A stretch of DNA of 64,000 nt from an uncultured Alphaproteobacteria bacterium (lineage in GTDB: Bacteria > Pseudomonadota > Alphaproteobacteria > HIMB59 > GCA-002718135): positions 1-64,000 of the forward strand of contig CACJPV010000006.1 of assembly GCA_902595425.1 (NCBI GenBank), read 5' to 3'. A model generated the notes under the pieces. It did not search any database. It saw nothing but the letters and a program-made list of their open reading frames with translations, and was not told where the DNA came from. Made by a program: the position numbers and the translations under genes. This document shows positions 50,868 through 59,902 of this stretch, piece by piece (position 1 is the first letter of the stretch; every line of letters starts with the position of its first letter).

Positions 50868-51721
50868 TGGAAAAATTTAAAATAATTTTAAAAAGATTTT
50901 TATTAAATAAAGGGTCTGCTTTTGGTGGAGTATTTTTGATTTTAATTGTTTTTGGTGCCATTTTTGCACCTATTATTGCTCCTTATGATTGGAATGCCGT
51001 TGATACCGGCCCTAGATTGTCACCTCCTAGTTGGGATTTTTTATTTGGAACAGACATTCATGGCAGAGATGTTTTTTCTAGAATTATTTACGGTGCAAGA
51101 TATTCATTAAGCGTAGGTGTTATATCTGTTTTGTTTGGAATTATTTCTGGAAGTATTTTTGGAGTCACAATTGCTTACATAGGAGGACGTGTAGATATAA
51201 TTGGGTCAAGAATTATTGATGTTATGTTTGGTTTCCCATCATTTTTATTATCACTTTTGGTGGTAGCAATTATAGGTGTTGGTTTGTGGAACGTTGTTTT
51301 TGCTGTAGGATTAGCTAGTATTCCTCACTTTGCAAGAATAATTAGATCAGCAGCTTTGCAAGTCAAAGAGCAGCCGTATATTGAAGCGTGTGTAAGCTTA
51401 GGTTATGGAAACATTAGAATAATGTTGAATCACATTTTACCAAATATATTTCCTATAATCATTGTAATTGCAACACTGGATTTAGGTGGTGCAATAATTT
51501 CAATTGCTTCTTTAAGTTTTTTAGGATTGGGAGCACAACCACCCGAACCTGAATGGGGAGCAATGCTTAGTTCTGGCAGAGAATATATGAGGTATGCTCC
51601 ATGGACAATGATATATCCTGGGTTATTTCTTTTTTTAACAGTAATGTCTGTAAATTTGTTAGGCGATAGATTGAGTATCGCATTAGATGCACGTCAGTCA
51701 ATTGGTAAAGGAAAGGTATAA
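50867..51721 (+). CDS. ABC transporter permease, DppC type (SBP3 system)
   Basis: A 284-residue permease: LFGTDIHGRDVFSRIIYGARYSLSVG marks the DppC type, followed by membrane segments, the EAA loop YIEACVSLGYGNIRIMLNHILPN and SFLGLGAQPPEPEWGAML near the end. It couples through single-base overlaps to the DppB-type gene upstream and to the fused ATPase downstream, so the three are translated together. Confidence 0.93.
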   Translation: MEKFKIILKRFLLNKGSAFGGVFLILIVFGAIFAPIIAPYDWNAVDTGPRLSPPSWDFLFGTDIHGRDVFSRIIYGARYSLSVGVISVLFGIISGSIFGVTIAYIGGRVDIIGSRIIDVMFGFPSFLLSLLVVAIIGVGLWNVVFAVGLASIPHFARIIRSAALQVKEQPYIEACVSLGYGNIRIMLNHILPNIFPIIIVIATLDLGGAIISIASLSFLGLGAQPPEPEWGAMLSSGREYMRYAPWTMIYPGLFLFLTVMSVNLLGDRLSIALDARQSIGKGKV

Positions 51722-53553
51722 TGGATAATTTATTAGAAGTATCAAATTTAAATACTGAATTTAAGTCTGACTATGGCTCAAAACAAGCATTACATAACAT
51801 ATCATTTAAAATTAAAGAGGGTGAAGTTTTAGCTTTAGTAGGTGAGTCAGGATCAGGTAAAACTGTAACAAGTCTTTCTATAATGGGTCTTTTACCAAAT
51901 AATGCATCAATTAAAGAAGGAGAGATAAAATTATTTAATACTAATAAGGATGAAATAGATATTTTAACTTTATCTGATGAAAAACATAATGAAATAAGGG
52001 GCAATGATATTTCAATGGTATTTCAAGAGCCAATGACTTGTCTTAACCCAACTATGACTGTTGGTGAACAAATTTTGGAAGTAATCATCAGGCACAAAAA
52101 AATATCTAAAATAAATGCAAAAAAAGAAATGATCGGTTTATTAGAATTAGTTGAAATACCTGATCCAATTCAGAGATCAAATGAATATCCCCATCAATTA
52201 TCTGGAGGTATGAGACAAAGAATTATGATTGCTATTGCTTTAGCATGTAATCCAAAGCTAATTATTGCAGATGAACCTACTTCAGCTTTAGATGTTACAA
52301 TACAAGCACAGCTTTTAGAATTATTAAAAAAATTAAAAAACTCTATTGTTACGAAAACTAGTATTTTATTTATAACGCATGACCTTGGAATTGTTAAAGA
52401 GTTAGCCGATAGAGTTATAGTTATGTATCAAGGTAAAATTGTTGAAGAGGGTAATGTTTTGGATGTATTTGAGAGACCAAAACATTCATATACCAATAAT
52501 CTTATTCAATCATTGCCAGAGTTTAAAATTGAAAAACGAAATAAAGAAAATATTCAAAATATTACAAAATCAGATAATGAAAAATTAATATTAAGTATTA
52601 AAAATATTTATAAAGAATTTCCAGTAGATAAAGGAATATTCAAGAAATCTACTGAAACGGTGAAAGCTGTTCAAAATGTTTCTTTTGATGTTAAAGAAAA
52701 TAAGATTCTTGGATTAGTTGGTGAATCTGGATCTGGTAAATCGACACTAGGAAAAACAATTATTAAGTTAATTGAACCTACAAGTGGTCAAATAAATTTT
52801 AAAAATCAAGATATTTCAGGTTTTAATAAAAAAAAGATGCAAAATATTAGACAAAAAATGCAAATGATTTTTCAAGATCCATTTGCAAGTTTAAACCCTA
52901 GGAAAAATATTCTTGATACATTAATGGAACCAATATTGGTTCATAATTTAATGAAAAAAAATGAAGCAAAAGAATATATCTCTCAAATAATTAATGATGT
53001 GGGTTTGCCTAGTGAAAGTTTAAATAGATTTCCTCATGAATTTTCTGGAGGTCAAAGACAAAGAATTGGAATTGCAAGGGCTTTAGTTTTAAAACCTGAA
53101 TTTATAATTGCTGATGAGCCAGTTTCTGCATTAGATGTATCGATTCAAGCTCAAGTTTTAAACTTACTAGAAACACTTAAGGAAACATATAACTTGACTA
53201 TGATATTTATTTCTCATGATTTAAGTGTAATTGAATACTTTTGTGATGAAGTAGCTGTTATGTATTTAGGTCATATAGTTGAAATGGCACCCGTAAATAA
53301 ATTATTTACCAATCCAAAACATTCTTATACGAAAGCATTATTATCTGCTGTTCCTAAAGTTAAAACAAAAAAAACAAATAAAATTTTAATTAAAGGAGAT
53401 ATACCAAGTCCAATAAATCCACCTTCAGGATGTGTTTTTAGAACTAGATGCCCAAATCCTGGAATTGAATGCACTGGAGGTGACATCAAAATGGGTTTAG
53501 TTGAAGTAGAACCTAATCATTGGGTTGATAAGTGCTGTGTAAAATTAGATTAA
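51721..53553 (+). CDS. Fused double peptide ABC ATPase, DppD-DppF type (SBP3 system)
   Basis: A 610-residue protein with two complete ATPase domains joined by a linker at about residues 265-295. The D-type half has Walker A GESGSGKT, MVFQEPMTCLNP, LSGGMRQR and IIADEP. The F-type half has [36 protein letters not shown] and the C-terminal GCVFRTRCPNPGIEC...CC cysteine motif, which is absent from the first half. Fusion guarantees one D and one F domain per transporter. The stop overlaps the convergent M20-type gene as TTAA (53550-53553). Confidence 0.94.
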   Translation: MDNLLEVSNLNTEFKSDYGSKQALHNISFKIKEGEVLALVGESGSGKTVTSLSIMGLLPNNASIKEGEIKLFNTNKDEIDILTLSDEKHNEIRGNDISMVFQEPMTCLNPTMTVGEQILEVIIRHKKISKINAKKEMIGLLELVEIPDPIQRSNEYPHQLSGGMRQRIMIAIALACNPKLIIADEPTSALDVTIQAQLLELLKKLKNSIVTKTSILFITHDLGIVKELADRVIVMYQGKIVEEGNVLDVFERPKHSYTNNLIQSLPEFKIEKRNKENIQNITKSDNEKLILSIKNIYKEFPVDKGIFKKSTETVKAVQNVSFDVKENKILGLVGESGSGKSTLGKTIIKLIEPTSGQINFKNQDISGFNKKKMQNIRQKMQMIFQDPFASLNPRKNILDTLMEPILVHNLMKKNEAKEYISQIINDVGLPSESLNRFPHEFSGGQRQRIGIARALVLKPEFIIADEPVSALDVSIQAQVLNLLETLKETYNLTMIFISHDLSVIEYFCDEVAVMYLGHIVEMAPVNKLFTNPKHSYTKALLSAVPKVKTKKTNKILIKGDIPSPINPPSGCVFRTRCPNPGIECTGGDIKMGLVEVEPNHWVDKCCVKLD

Positions 53554-54797
53554 ATATAATTATTTTCAATTGCACCACATAATACTTTATAACCTTCAAA
53601 AAATTGTTTTATGCTCATATATTCTTTTGGATTATGACTTCCATTTTTATTTCTTATAAAAAGCATTATTGAGGGAATTCCATAATTCGCAAAAACGCTA
53701 GCATCATGACCTGCACCACTTGCCATTATTTCAAATTTTATAGATCTTTCTTTAGAATATTTTTGAAAAATTTTGATTAATTTTTTATCCATCAATGCTG
53801 GTTGAGAATTAGTCTGTTTGCCAAGATAAAATTTAGTATTTGTTTTTTTTTCAATTAATTTAATTTTTTTAATTAATGTTTTATTAGCAATTTCTAAAAT
53901 TTTGTTTGAACTACTTCTTACATCAACACAAAAGTTTACCAAACCTGAACTTTTAGCAAAGGAATGTTCTTTTTTATCAGTAAAAAATTGGCCAAAAGTA
54001 ATAACTAAATCTTTATTTTTTTTTAATTGCTTTTTCCAATAAATGTTCATTTCATTCACAAGCATTGATACAGCAACTACAGAATCTTTTCTGTAATCAA
54101 AAGGAGTTGCACCAGAATGCAAATAATCTCCTTTGCAAAAGGCATCTCGATATCTGAAGCTACCTCTAATACCAGTAACTATCCCTAAAGGAATTTTCTT
54201 TTTTTCTAAAACTGGACCTTGTTCAATATGCGGTTCTATAAAATATTTAAAATTTGAAATATCAAAATTTGTTTCATTATTTGATACTTTATCAGCATTA
54301 AAACCAGCTTTTTTTATATGGTAATATAATGATTTGTTAGTATCTGACCTCTTTAAAGAATGTAAAAGTTTTTTATCAAATTGGCCCAAAGCTATTTTGC
54401 TCCCAATATAACTGTATGGAAACCAACAACTTTCCTCCCCTCTTATGCCCATTACTGCAATAGAATTTTTTGGTGTAATTTTTTTTTCGTAAAAAAATTT
54501 TATTACAATTATTCCCATGATTACGCCTGCAAGACCATCAAAATTTCCCCCATGTTTTTGACTGTCAAGATGAGACCCTATAACTATCTTTTTTTTACTT
54601 TTACCTTCATATGTAGCAAGAAAATTACCACCAAAATCAATAATTATATTTTTAGTAAAATTTTTAAGTTCTTTTATTAAAAACTTATGTGTTAAATTCT
54701 CTCCTCTACCATATGTATCTCTAATAACCCCAGGATCCGCAAAAGAAATTTTTTTTACATTATCAAATAAATATTTGGTGTATTGAAGATTGTTCAC
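53550..54797 (-). CDS. M20-type amidase: N-carbamoyl-L-amino-acid hydrolase/allantoate amidohydrolase-like
   Basis: A 415-residue Zn-dependent hydrolase of the AmaB/HyuC/AllC group. Metal-site motifs are IGSHLDSQKHGGNFDG (His, then the bridging Asp), GIRGEESCWFP (Glu-Glu), the histidine in FIEPHIEQGP, and the late GAGHDASVFA. SFRYRDAFCKGDYLHSGATPFDYRKDSV is the conserved substrate/dimer segment. These enzymes remove carbamoyl or amide groups from N-carbamoyl amino acids or allantoate. With the PuuE-like neighbour it suggests ureide or hydantoin breakdown. It shares one base with that gene. Confidence 0.88.
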   Translation of the reverse strand: MNNLQYTKYLFDNVKKISFADPGVIRDTYGRGENLTHKFLIKELKNFTKNIIIDFGGNFLATYEGKSKKKIVIGSHLDSQKHGGNFDGLAGVIMGIIVIKFFYEKKITPKNSIAVMGIRGEESCWFPYSYIGSKIALGQFDKKLLHSLKRSDTNKSLYYHIKKAGFNADKVSNNETNFDISNFKYFIEPHIEQGPVLEKKKIPLGIVTGIRGSFRYRDAFCKGDYLHSGATPFDYRKDSVVAVSMLVNEMNIYWKKQLKKNKDLVITFGQFFTDKKEHSFAKSSGLVNFCVDVRSSSNKILEIANKTLIKKIKLIEKKTNTKFYLGKQTNSQPALMDKKLIKIFQKYSKERSIKFEIMASGAGHDASVFANYGIPSIMLFIRNKNGSHNPKEYMSIKQFFEGYKVLCGAIENNYI

Positions 54798-55696
54798 TAA
54801 AAATTCTCAATCCAGTGTTTAGCAATATCCTCTCTTTTGCAAAGCCAAATTTTATCTAAGCTTTTAATATGCTTAATTATCTTTTCAATTGCAGTCACCC
54901 TTCCAGGTCTTCCAATTAATCTTGGATGTAAACCAATATTTAGCATTTTTGGTTTGTGCGAACCCTCTTTATACAAATAATTAATTGAATCACAAACATA
55001 TTCATAGAATTGGTTTGATCCACTAAATCCAGATGGAAGTTTAAAATGAACATCATTAGTATCTAGAGAATAAGGTATAACTAAATGTTTTTTCTTATTA
55101 ACTTTCACCCAGTAGGGCAAATCATCATTATACGAGTCACTATCATACAAAAAATTCCCGTTTTGAACCAAAAGTTTCCTAGTATTTTCACTTGGAGCAT
55201 ATCTACAATACCATCCTCTTGCACGTTTATTTGTTAATTTTAAAATTAAATCAAAAGCTTTTTTAATTTGTTTTTCTTCTTGATTTTTTTTTAATTTATA
55301 GTGCTCTTCCCACCTATATCCATGACAACAAATATCATTTGGTGAATTCTTTATATAATTACATATTTCTTCATTTTGAAGAAGAGTCAATGCACATACA
55401 AAAAATGTGTAGGGAGTTTTATATTTTTCAAACAATCTTGTTAATCTCCAAAAGCCTACTCTTGATCCATATTCATAAATTGACTCAATACCTAAATCTC
55501 TTTGATTAATTAGATGTCTTCCTCCCGGTACTTCAGATAAACCGGCTTCAGATTTTTTGTCTCCAAGTAATGGTGAATACTCAGATCCCTCTTCAACATT
55601 AATTATAAAATTTATTGCTAGTTTTGATTTATTTGGCCAATCTGAATTTGGTGGTATCTGCCCATATCCAACAAAATCTCTTTTAGAAGATTTCAT
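54797..55696 (-). CDS. Polysaccharide-deacetylase-fold protein, PuuE/allantoinase-like
   Basis: A 299-residue NodB-fold protein of the PuuE branch. It starts RDFVGYGQIPPNSDWPNKSKLAINFIINVEEGSEYS, typical of PuuE, and continues with PGGRHLINQRDLGIESIYEYGSRVGFWRLTRLFEKY and CHGYRWEEHYKL (metal-type His). ARGWYCRYAPSENTRKLL follows, and the last His lies in MLNIGLHPRLIGRPGR. PuuE enzymes are metal-independent allantoinases, and others in this branch act on chitooligosaccharides or formamide-like groups. Between an AllC-like hydrolase and an aspartoacylase-like protein, a cyclic ureide or acylamide substrate is likely. Confidence 0.85.
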   Translation of the reverse strand: MKSSKRDFVGYGQIPPNSDWPNKSKLAINFIINVEEGSEYSPLLGDKKSEAGLSEVPGGRHLINQRDLGIESIYEYGSRVGFWRLTRLFEKYKTPYTFFVCALTLLQNEEICNYIKNSPNDICCHGYRWEEHYKLKKNQEEKQIKKAFDLILKLTNKRARGWYCRYAPSENTRKLLVQNGNFLYDSDSYNDDLPYWVKVNKKKHLVIPYSLDTNDVHFKLPSGFSGSNQFYEYVCDSINYLYKEGSHKPKMLNIGLHPRLIGRPGRVTAIEKIIKHIKSLDKIWLCKREDIAKHWIENF

Positions 55697-55705
55697 AATT
55701 ATAAA

Positions 55706-56689
55706 TTACCATTCACCCTCTATTATAGCATAGAAACAACACCAGTCACCAATAGTAACATTGGGTAGGGCTCTTAAACCAAAAAACATTCCGTCCTCAG
55801 GCGCTAAAAGTTTACAAAGTTCACTACCTTGATAGTCTATAATTGTAGCAATATGGTCATTTTTTTTCATCATGTTTAAAAATTTTACATCTGGATTAGG
55901 AAGAAAAACTCCACTTTTTGGAGCAAGCAATGCTTTTTGATAACCTTTATATCTAACTGAAGGATAATGAGGGTCTCCATCTATCATTTTATAATGTTTT
56001 AAAATATTTACACAGGCTTTTAATAATTTTTTTCCAACATTAAGAAATGCTCCTGGAGCAGTTGAAGAACGTCCGCCTAATTCTACAGTTAATGCAGGTT
56101 TGCCAATTTCTGACATAACAGCCATTGGACTTTTTGAAGTTATATTAGAATATAAACAAACCTTCCAATCTTCACCCATTGCCCTTGCTAACTCTTGAGT
56201 TTTTTCATCTTTTGCCGCAAACATAGCTTCTGCTAAATAAGAATGACTACCTCCGGAATGGATAGAAATTTCCATATCAGCAAATTTTACCATCCATTCT
56301 TTGTGAACATATGCAATTCTCTCACTTAAATAACCATCTTCTCTTCCAGGGTATATTCTGTTCATGTCATATGAAAATGTATCAAGTGGGTTTCCTCTTT
56401 GAGCAGCTTCCATAGCAGGAACATTCATTGCAGGAATCATAACAATAGATCCTGTTAAATTTAAAGGATTGATTTCTTTTTTTAAAAGAGAACACGTTAA
56501 AATACCCTCTGGCTCATCTCCGTGAATACCTCCATTTATCCAAAAGCATGGACCTGGTTTTGAGCCATTTATTATAGTAACTGGCATAGAAATGTTTTCT
56601 CCACCTGCTAACTTTTCTACTATTATCTTTCCTTCAACAATTGTACCTGGCTTAGCTATAGCTGTGCCGATTTCAATGTTTTCTGTCAT
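55706..56689 (-). CDS. Succinylglutamate desuccinylase/aspartoacylase family protein
   Basis: A 327-residue zinc-dependent deacylase of the M14-like AstE/AspA family. Zinc ligands are visible in WINGGIHGDEPEG (His, Glu) and EISIHSGGSHSYLAEA (His); the catalytic Glu is probably in ALTVELGGRSS. MNRIYPGREDGYLSERIA gives the substrate-binding arginine region, and the C-terminal half forms the usual beta-barrel-like domain (APKSGVFLPNPDVKF). It would remove an acyl group from an N-acylated amino acid in the cytoplasm, a step that fits the operon's amide-cleaving theme. Confidence 0.9.
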   Translation of the reverse strand: MTENIEIGTAIAKPGTIVEGKIIVEKLAGGENISMPVTIINGSKPGPCFWINGGIHGDEPEGILTCSLLKKEINPLNLTGSIVMIPAMNVPAMEAAQRGNPLDTFSYDMNRIYPGREDGYLSERIAYVHKEWMVKFADMEISIHSGGSHSYLAEAMFAAKDEKTQELARAMGEDWKVCLYSNITSKSPMAVMSEIGKPALTVELGGRSSTAPGAFLNVGKKLLKACVNILKHYKMIDGDPHYPSVRYKGYQKALLAPKSGVFLPNPDVKFLNMMKKNDHIATIIDYQGSELCKLLAPEDGMFFGLRALPNVTIGDWCCFYAIIEGEW

Positions 56690-56691
56690 AT

Positions 56692-57183
56692 TTATATTCC
56701 TGTTATTTTATATTTTTTTAACTCTTCATCATTATAAACTTGCATAAATTCTATCTCAGTACCAGCAGCTTCATTATCAAGAAAAGCAACAAATCCTTCT
56801 GGATGAGCATGACTTCCATATACGTTGCAAGCTTCACAAATTCTTAACTTAGCATTATTTGATTTAGCATGTTCCAAAACCTTATTTATATTATCAACTT
56901 CATAACAAATATGATGAAGGCCCTCTCCATATTTTTCTATCCATTTTGTAAATCTTCCATCTTCTTTTAGTGACTCACAAAGTTGAAATTCAATATCGTT
57001 AATAAAAAAAATTGCTACTTTTGTATCAGCTTTTTCCCAAATTACTTTCTCTGTTTTATCAGAAACTGCCAGAAAAGACTGAAAATTTAAAAGTGCCTCA
57101 TCAACACTTTTTACAGCAAAAGCCATATGCTTTATACGCATAGATTTATCCTGATTTAACTTAGCTCTCTCTCTATAATCCAT
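56692..57183 (-). CDS. VOC-family protein (copy 2)
   Basis: A 163-residue paralogue of the VOC protein at 27746-28228, sharing HMAFAV, EDGRFTKWI, LHHICYEV, HPEGFVAFLDNE and IEFMQVY. The expected metal ligands (His, His, Glu) are kept. It is the first gene of the four-gene amide-hydrolysing operon ending at 53550 and is divergent from the LysR regulator. An N-terminal extension of about 15 residues (DYRERAKLNQDKSMRI) is absent from the other copy. Whether it is an epimerase, lyase or binding protein is unknown. Confidence 0.85.
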   Translation of the reverse strand: MDYRERAKLNQDKSMRIKHMAFAVKSVDEALLNFQSFLAVSDKTEKVIWEKADTKVAIFFINDIEFQLCESLKEDGRFTKWIEKYGEGLHHICYEVDNINKVLEHAKSNNAKLRICEACNVYGSHAHPEGFVAFLDNEAAGTEIEFMQVYNDEELKKYKITGI

Positions 57184-57232
57184 ATAATTGATAATTTAAC
57201 AGAGAAACTAAAATGCCAAAAGTTTAATATTA

Positions 57233-57258
57233 TCAATATTGTGATGACAAAATCTCAT
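57233..57258 (-). promoter_or_regulatory. LysR-type operator copy between the VOC operon and lysR gene
   Basis: Read on the minus strand: ATGA-(7)-TCAT-(7)-TTGA, 49 bp before the VOC start. The dyad ends 21 bp before the LysR ATG, an arrangement typical of a LysR regulator that activates the divergent operon and represses itself. Confidence 0.65.
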
Positions 57259-57279
57259 CACTAATTTATACTATTCAAT

Positions 57280-58185
57280 ATGCTATCAATAGAATATCGA
57301 TATTTTTATCAGTCTGCTTTAGATAGCTCTATTAGAAAAGCTTCTCAAAATCTTAATATAAATTCTTCTGCTATTGTAAGACAAATACAGAAATTAGAAG
57401 ATAGACTGCAAACAAAGTTATTTATAAGGAATGCAAGAGGTTTAGAATTAACCAATGAGGGTAAACTGTTATTTGATCACCTCAGTATTCAAAATGAGGT
57501 CAATACAAACTTTTTATCTGACTTAAAACAAAACAAAACTGGTACAACTGGAGAAATAAATATTTCTACTGGAGAAACATTTGCTGTTCAATTTTTATCA
57601 CCAATTATTTCTAAGTTTAGAAAAATTTATCCAGATGTTAAAATAAAAATTTCAAGTAGGCAGCCTGACACAATAATTGATAATTTAATCACAAATAAAA
57701 CGGATTTTGGAATTTCTTTTGCAAAAGATTTACCTAAAACGCTTAAATCTTTATTTGTGTGTAACTTCCCTATGGGGATACTTTGTTCTTCTAATCATAT
57801 ACTAGCTAATAAGAGTGAGATATTACTAGATGATTGCTTAAAATTTCCTTTAATATTTCATCCAGGTACTGTTACCTTTTGGAACTCTATTCAGCGTGAA
57901 ATTGGAGAAAAATTGTATTCTATAAACCCAAATCTAATTTCTAATTCTTTTGCATTTATTAAAAACTATCTAATAGAAGATGAAAATTATCTCACTTTTT
58001 TTACAAGTGTAGGATCAGTAAGAGAAATACACAGTAAGCAATTAGTTTTTAAAACTGTCAATCACAAACTTTTTTTAAATAACAAAGTTGGTATTATAGT
58101 ATCAAAAAATAGTAAATTTAAAAAATTTACTCTCGATTTTATAGATTTAGTAAAAAAAGAGTTTGCTACTAGTGTGGAGTGTTAG
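57280..58185 (+). CDS. LysR-family transcriptional regulator
   Basis: A 301-residue regulator. The N-terminal winged helix-turn-helix (residues 1-60) reads YRYFYQSALDSSIRKASQNLNINSSAIVRQIQKLEDRLQTKLFIRNARGLELTNEG, which has the LysR pattern except that the first helix is slightly shifted. Effector-binding subdomains (from about residue 90) contain GEINISTGETFAVQFLSP and the second lobe. It is the only transcription factor gene in the window. Its own promoter region contains the shared operator, so it is the leading candidate to control all the sites described. The effector is unknown; a keto acid or amide product is plausible. Confidence 0.9.
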   Translation: MLSIEYRYFYQSALDSSIRKASQNLNINSSAIVRQIQKLEDRLQTKLFIRNARGLELTNEGKLLFDHLSIQNEVNTNFLSDLKQNKTGTTGEINISTGETFAVQFLSPIISKFRKIYPDVKIKISSRQPDTIIDNLITNKTDFGISFAKDLPKTLKSLFVCNFPMGILCSSNHILANKSEILLDDCLKFPLIFHPGTVTFWNSIQREIGEKLYSINPNLISNSFAFIKNYLIEDENYLTFFTSVGSVREIHSKQLVFKTVNHKLFLNNKVGIIVSKNSKFKKFTLDFIDLVKKEFATSVEC

Positions 58186-58198
58186 AAAATTAAATTAA

Positions 58199-59902
58199 TT
58201 ATATTAAAGATTCTATTTTGGGCATTAATTTGATTAGTTCTTTTGTATAATCATGATCAGGATTATTGAATAAAGATTCTGTTTCATTAGTCTCACAAAC
58301 TTTTCCATTTTTTAAAACTACAATTCTATTACACATTTGTCTAATTACTGGTAAATCATGACTGATAAATAACATTGTTAAATGCAACTCATCCTGAATA
58401 TCTTTTAATAAATTTAATATTTGAGCCTGAATACTAACATCTAAAGCTGATGTTGGTTCATCACAAATTAACAATCTTGGTCTAGTGGCAAGTGCTCTTG
58501 CGATTGATATTCGTTGTCTTTGCCCTCCTGAAAATTCATGAGGATAACGTTCTAGAGATTGTCTTGTCATTCCTACTATATCTATCAAATCAAATACACT
58601 TTGATTTAAATTCTCTTTTGAAATATTTTTTTGAAAAAATTTCAAAGGTTCCTCAATAATATCCTTTACTTTAAATCTGGGGTTTAATGATGAATAAGGA
58701 TCTTGAAATATCATTTGAATTTGCCCTCTACTGTTTTGGATCTGATATTTCTTTTTTTGATTATATAGTGAAAAACTATTATATTCTATTTCACCTTCAG
58801 TAGGTCTTACAAGTCCTGTAATAATTTTTGCTATTGTTGATTTACCAGAACCTGACTCACCAACTAAGCCTAATGTCTCACCCTCAAATAGTTCAAAAGA
58901 CACATTATTAACTGCTTTAATTAATTTATCATCATTTAGATTTTTTGAGTAAGATAAAGATCTGTCATCAAAAATCTTTGTAATATTAGTTAATTTTAAT
59001 AATTTTTGATTACCATGTTCTCGAATACCCCATGTTTTAATTATACTTTTGGTTAAATTAGCTGAGTTAGATGTTATTTCTATACCTTCAGGACTTATTA
59101 ACTTGAATCTATGAATTTTTTTATTTGTTGGTGGAACTGATATAACAAGACTTCTAGCCTCATTTGATTTTGGATTAGTCAGTAAGTCTCTAGTATTGCC
59201 CTGTTCAACAATTAGACCATGGCGCATTACAATTACCTTGTTAGTGGTTTCTGCAATAACACCCATATCGTGTGTAATTATTATTACGCCCAAATTTCTT
59301 TTTTTTGTAAGTTCTTTTAATAATTCTAATATTTGATATTGAATACTAACATCTAGAGCAGTGGTAGGTTCATCAGCTATGATAAGATCTGGCTCACAAC
59401 TAATTGCTAGTGCAATCACAACGCGTTGGCGCATTCCTCCACTAAATTGATGAGGGTAGTCTTCAATTCTCTTTTCTGCATTATCAATTCCAACTTCCTT
59501 GAGTAAATTTATTGATTTTTTTAGAGCCTCTTCATACGATAAATTTAAATGTGTTTGAATTGTCTCAATTAATTGGTCCTTAATTTTAAAAAGAGGATTT
59601 AATGATGTTTGTGGATCCTGAAAAACAAAACCAATTTTTTTACCTCTAATTTTTTGTATAATCTCTTCATTATTTTGCAGTTCATTTCCATCAATTTTTA
59701 TCAAACCACTAGTAATCTCACCAGGTGGATCAATTAAATTAATTATGGCATTTGCAATTGTAGATTTTCCTGAACCTGACTCTCCAACAATACCTAGTAT
59801 TTCGCCCCTTTCTAATACAAAATTAACGTCACTACTTGCTACAATAGTCTCTTTTCTTGTCCTATAACTTATATTTAAATTTTTAATTTCTAATAAACTC
59901 AT
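58199..59902 (-). CDS. Fused double peptide ABC ATPase, DppD-DppF type (SBP4 system)
   Basis: A 567-residue protein with two ATPase domains. First: [38 protein letters not shown]. Second: [39 protein letters not shown]. Neither half carries the cysteine-rich C-terminal motif found in the other peptide ATPases of the window, so any iron-sulphur site is absent here. The start is ATG 59902, overlapping the permease stop as ATGA; the open frame extends 13 residues further without family resemblance. It serves the SBP4 permeases upstream. Confidence 0.93.
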   Translation of the reverse strand: MSLLEIKNLNISYRTRKETIVASSDVNFVLERGEILGIVGESGSGKSTIANAIINLIDPPGEITSGLIKIDGNELQNNEEIIQKIRGKKIGFVFQDPQTSLNPLFKIKDQLIETIQTHLNLSYEEALKKSINLLKEVGIDNAEKRIEDYPHQFSGGMRQRVVIALAISCEPDLIIADEPTTALDVSIQYQILELLKELTKKRNLGVIIITHDMGVIAETTNKVIVMRHGLIVEQGNTRDLLTNPKSNEARSLVISVPPTNKKIHRFKLISPEGIEITSNSANLTKSIIKTWGIREHGNQKLLKLTNITKIFDDRSLSYSKNLNDDKLIKAVNNVSFELFEGETLGLVGESGSGKSTIAKIITGLVRPTEGEIEYNSFSLYNQKKKYQIQNSRGQIQMIFQDPYSSLNPRFKVKDIIEEPLKFFQKNISKENLNQSVFDLIDIVGMTRQSLERYPHEFSGGQRQRISIARALATRPRLLICDEPTSALDVSIQAQILNLLKDIQDELHLTMLFISHDLPVIRQMCNRIVVLKNGKVCETNETESLFNNPDHDYTKELIKLMPKIESLI

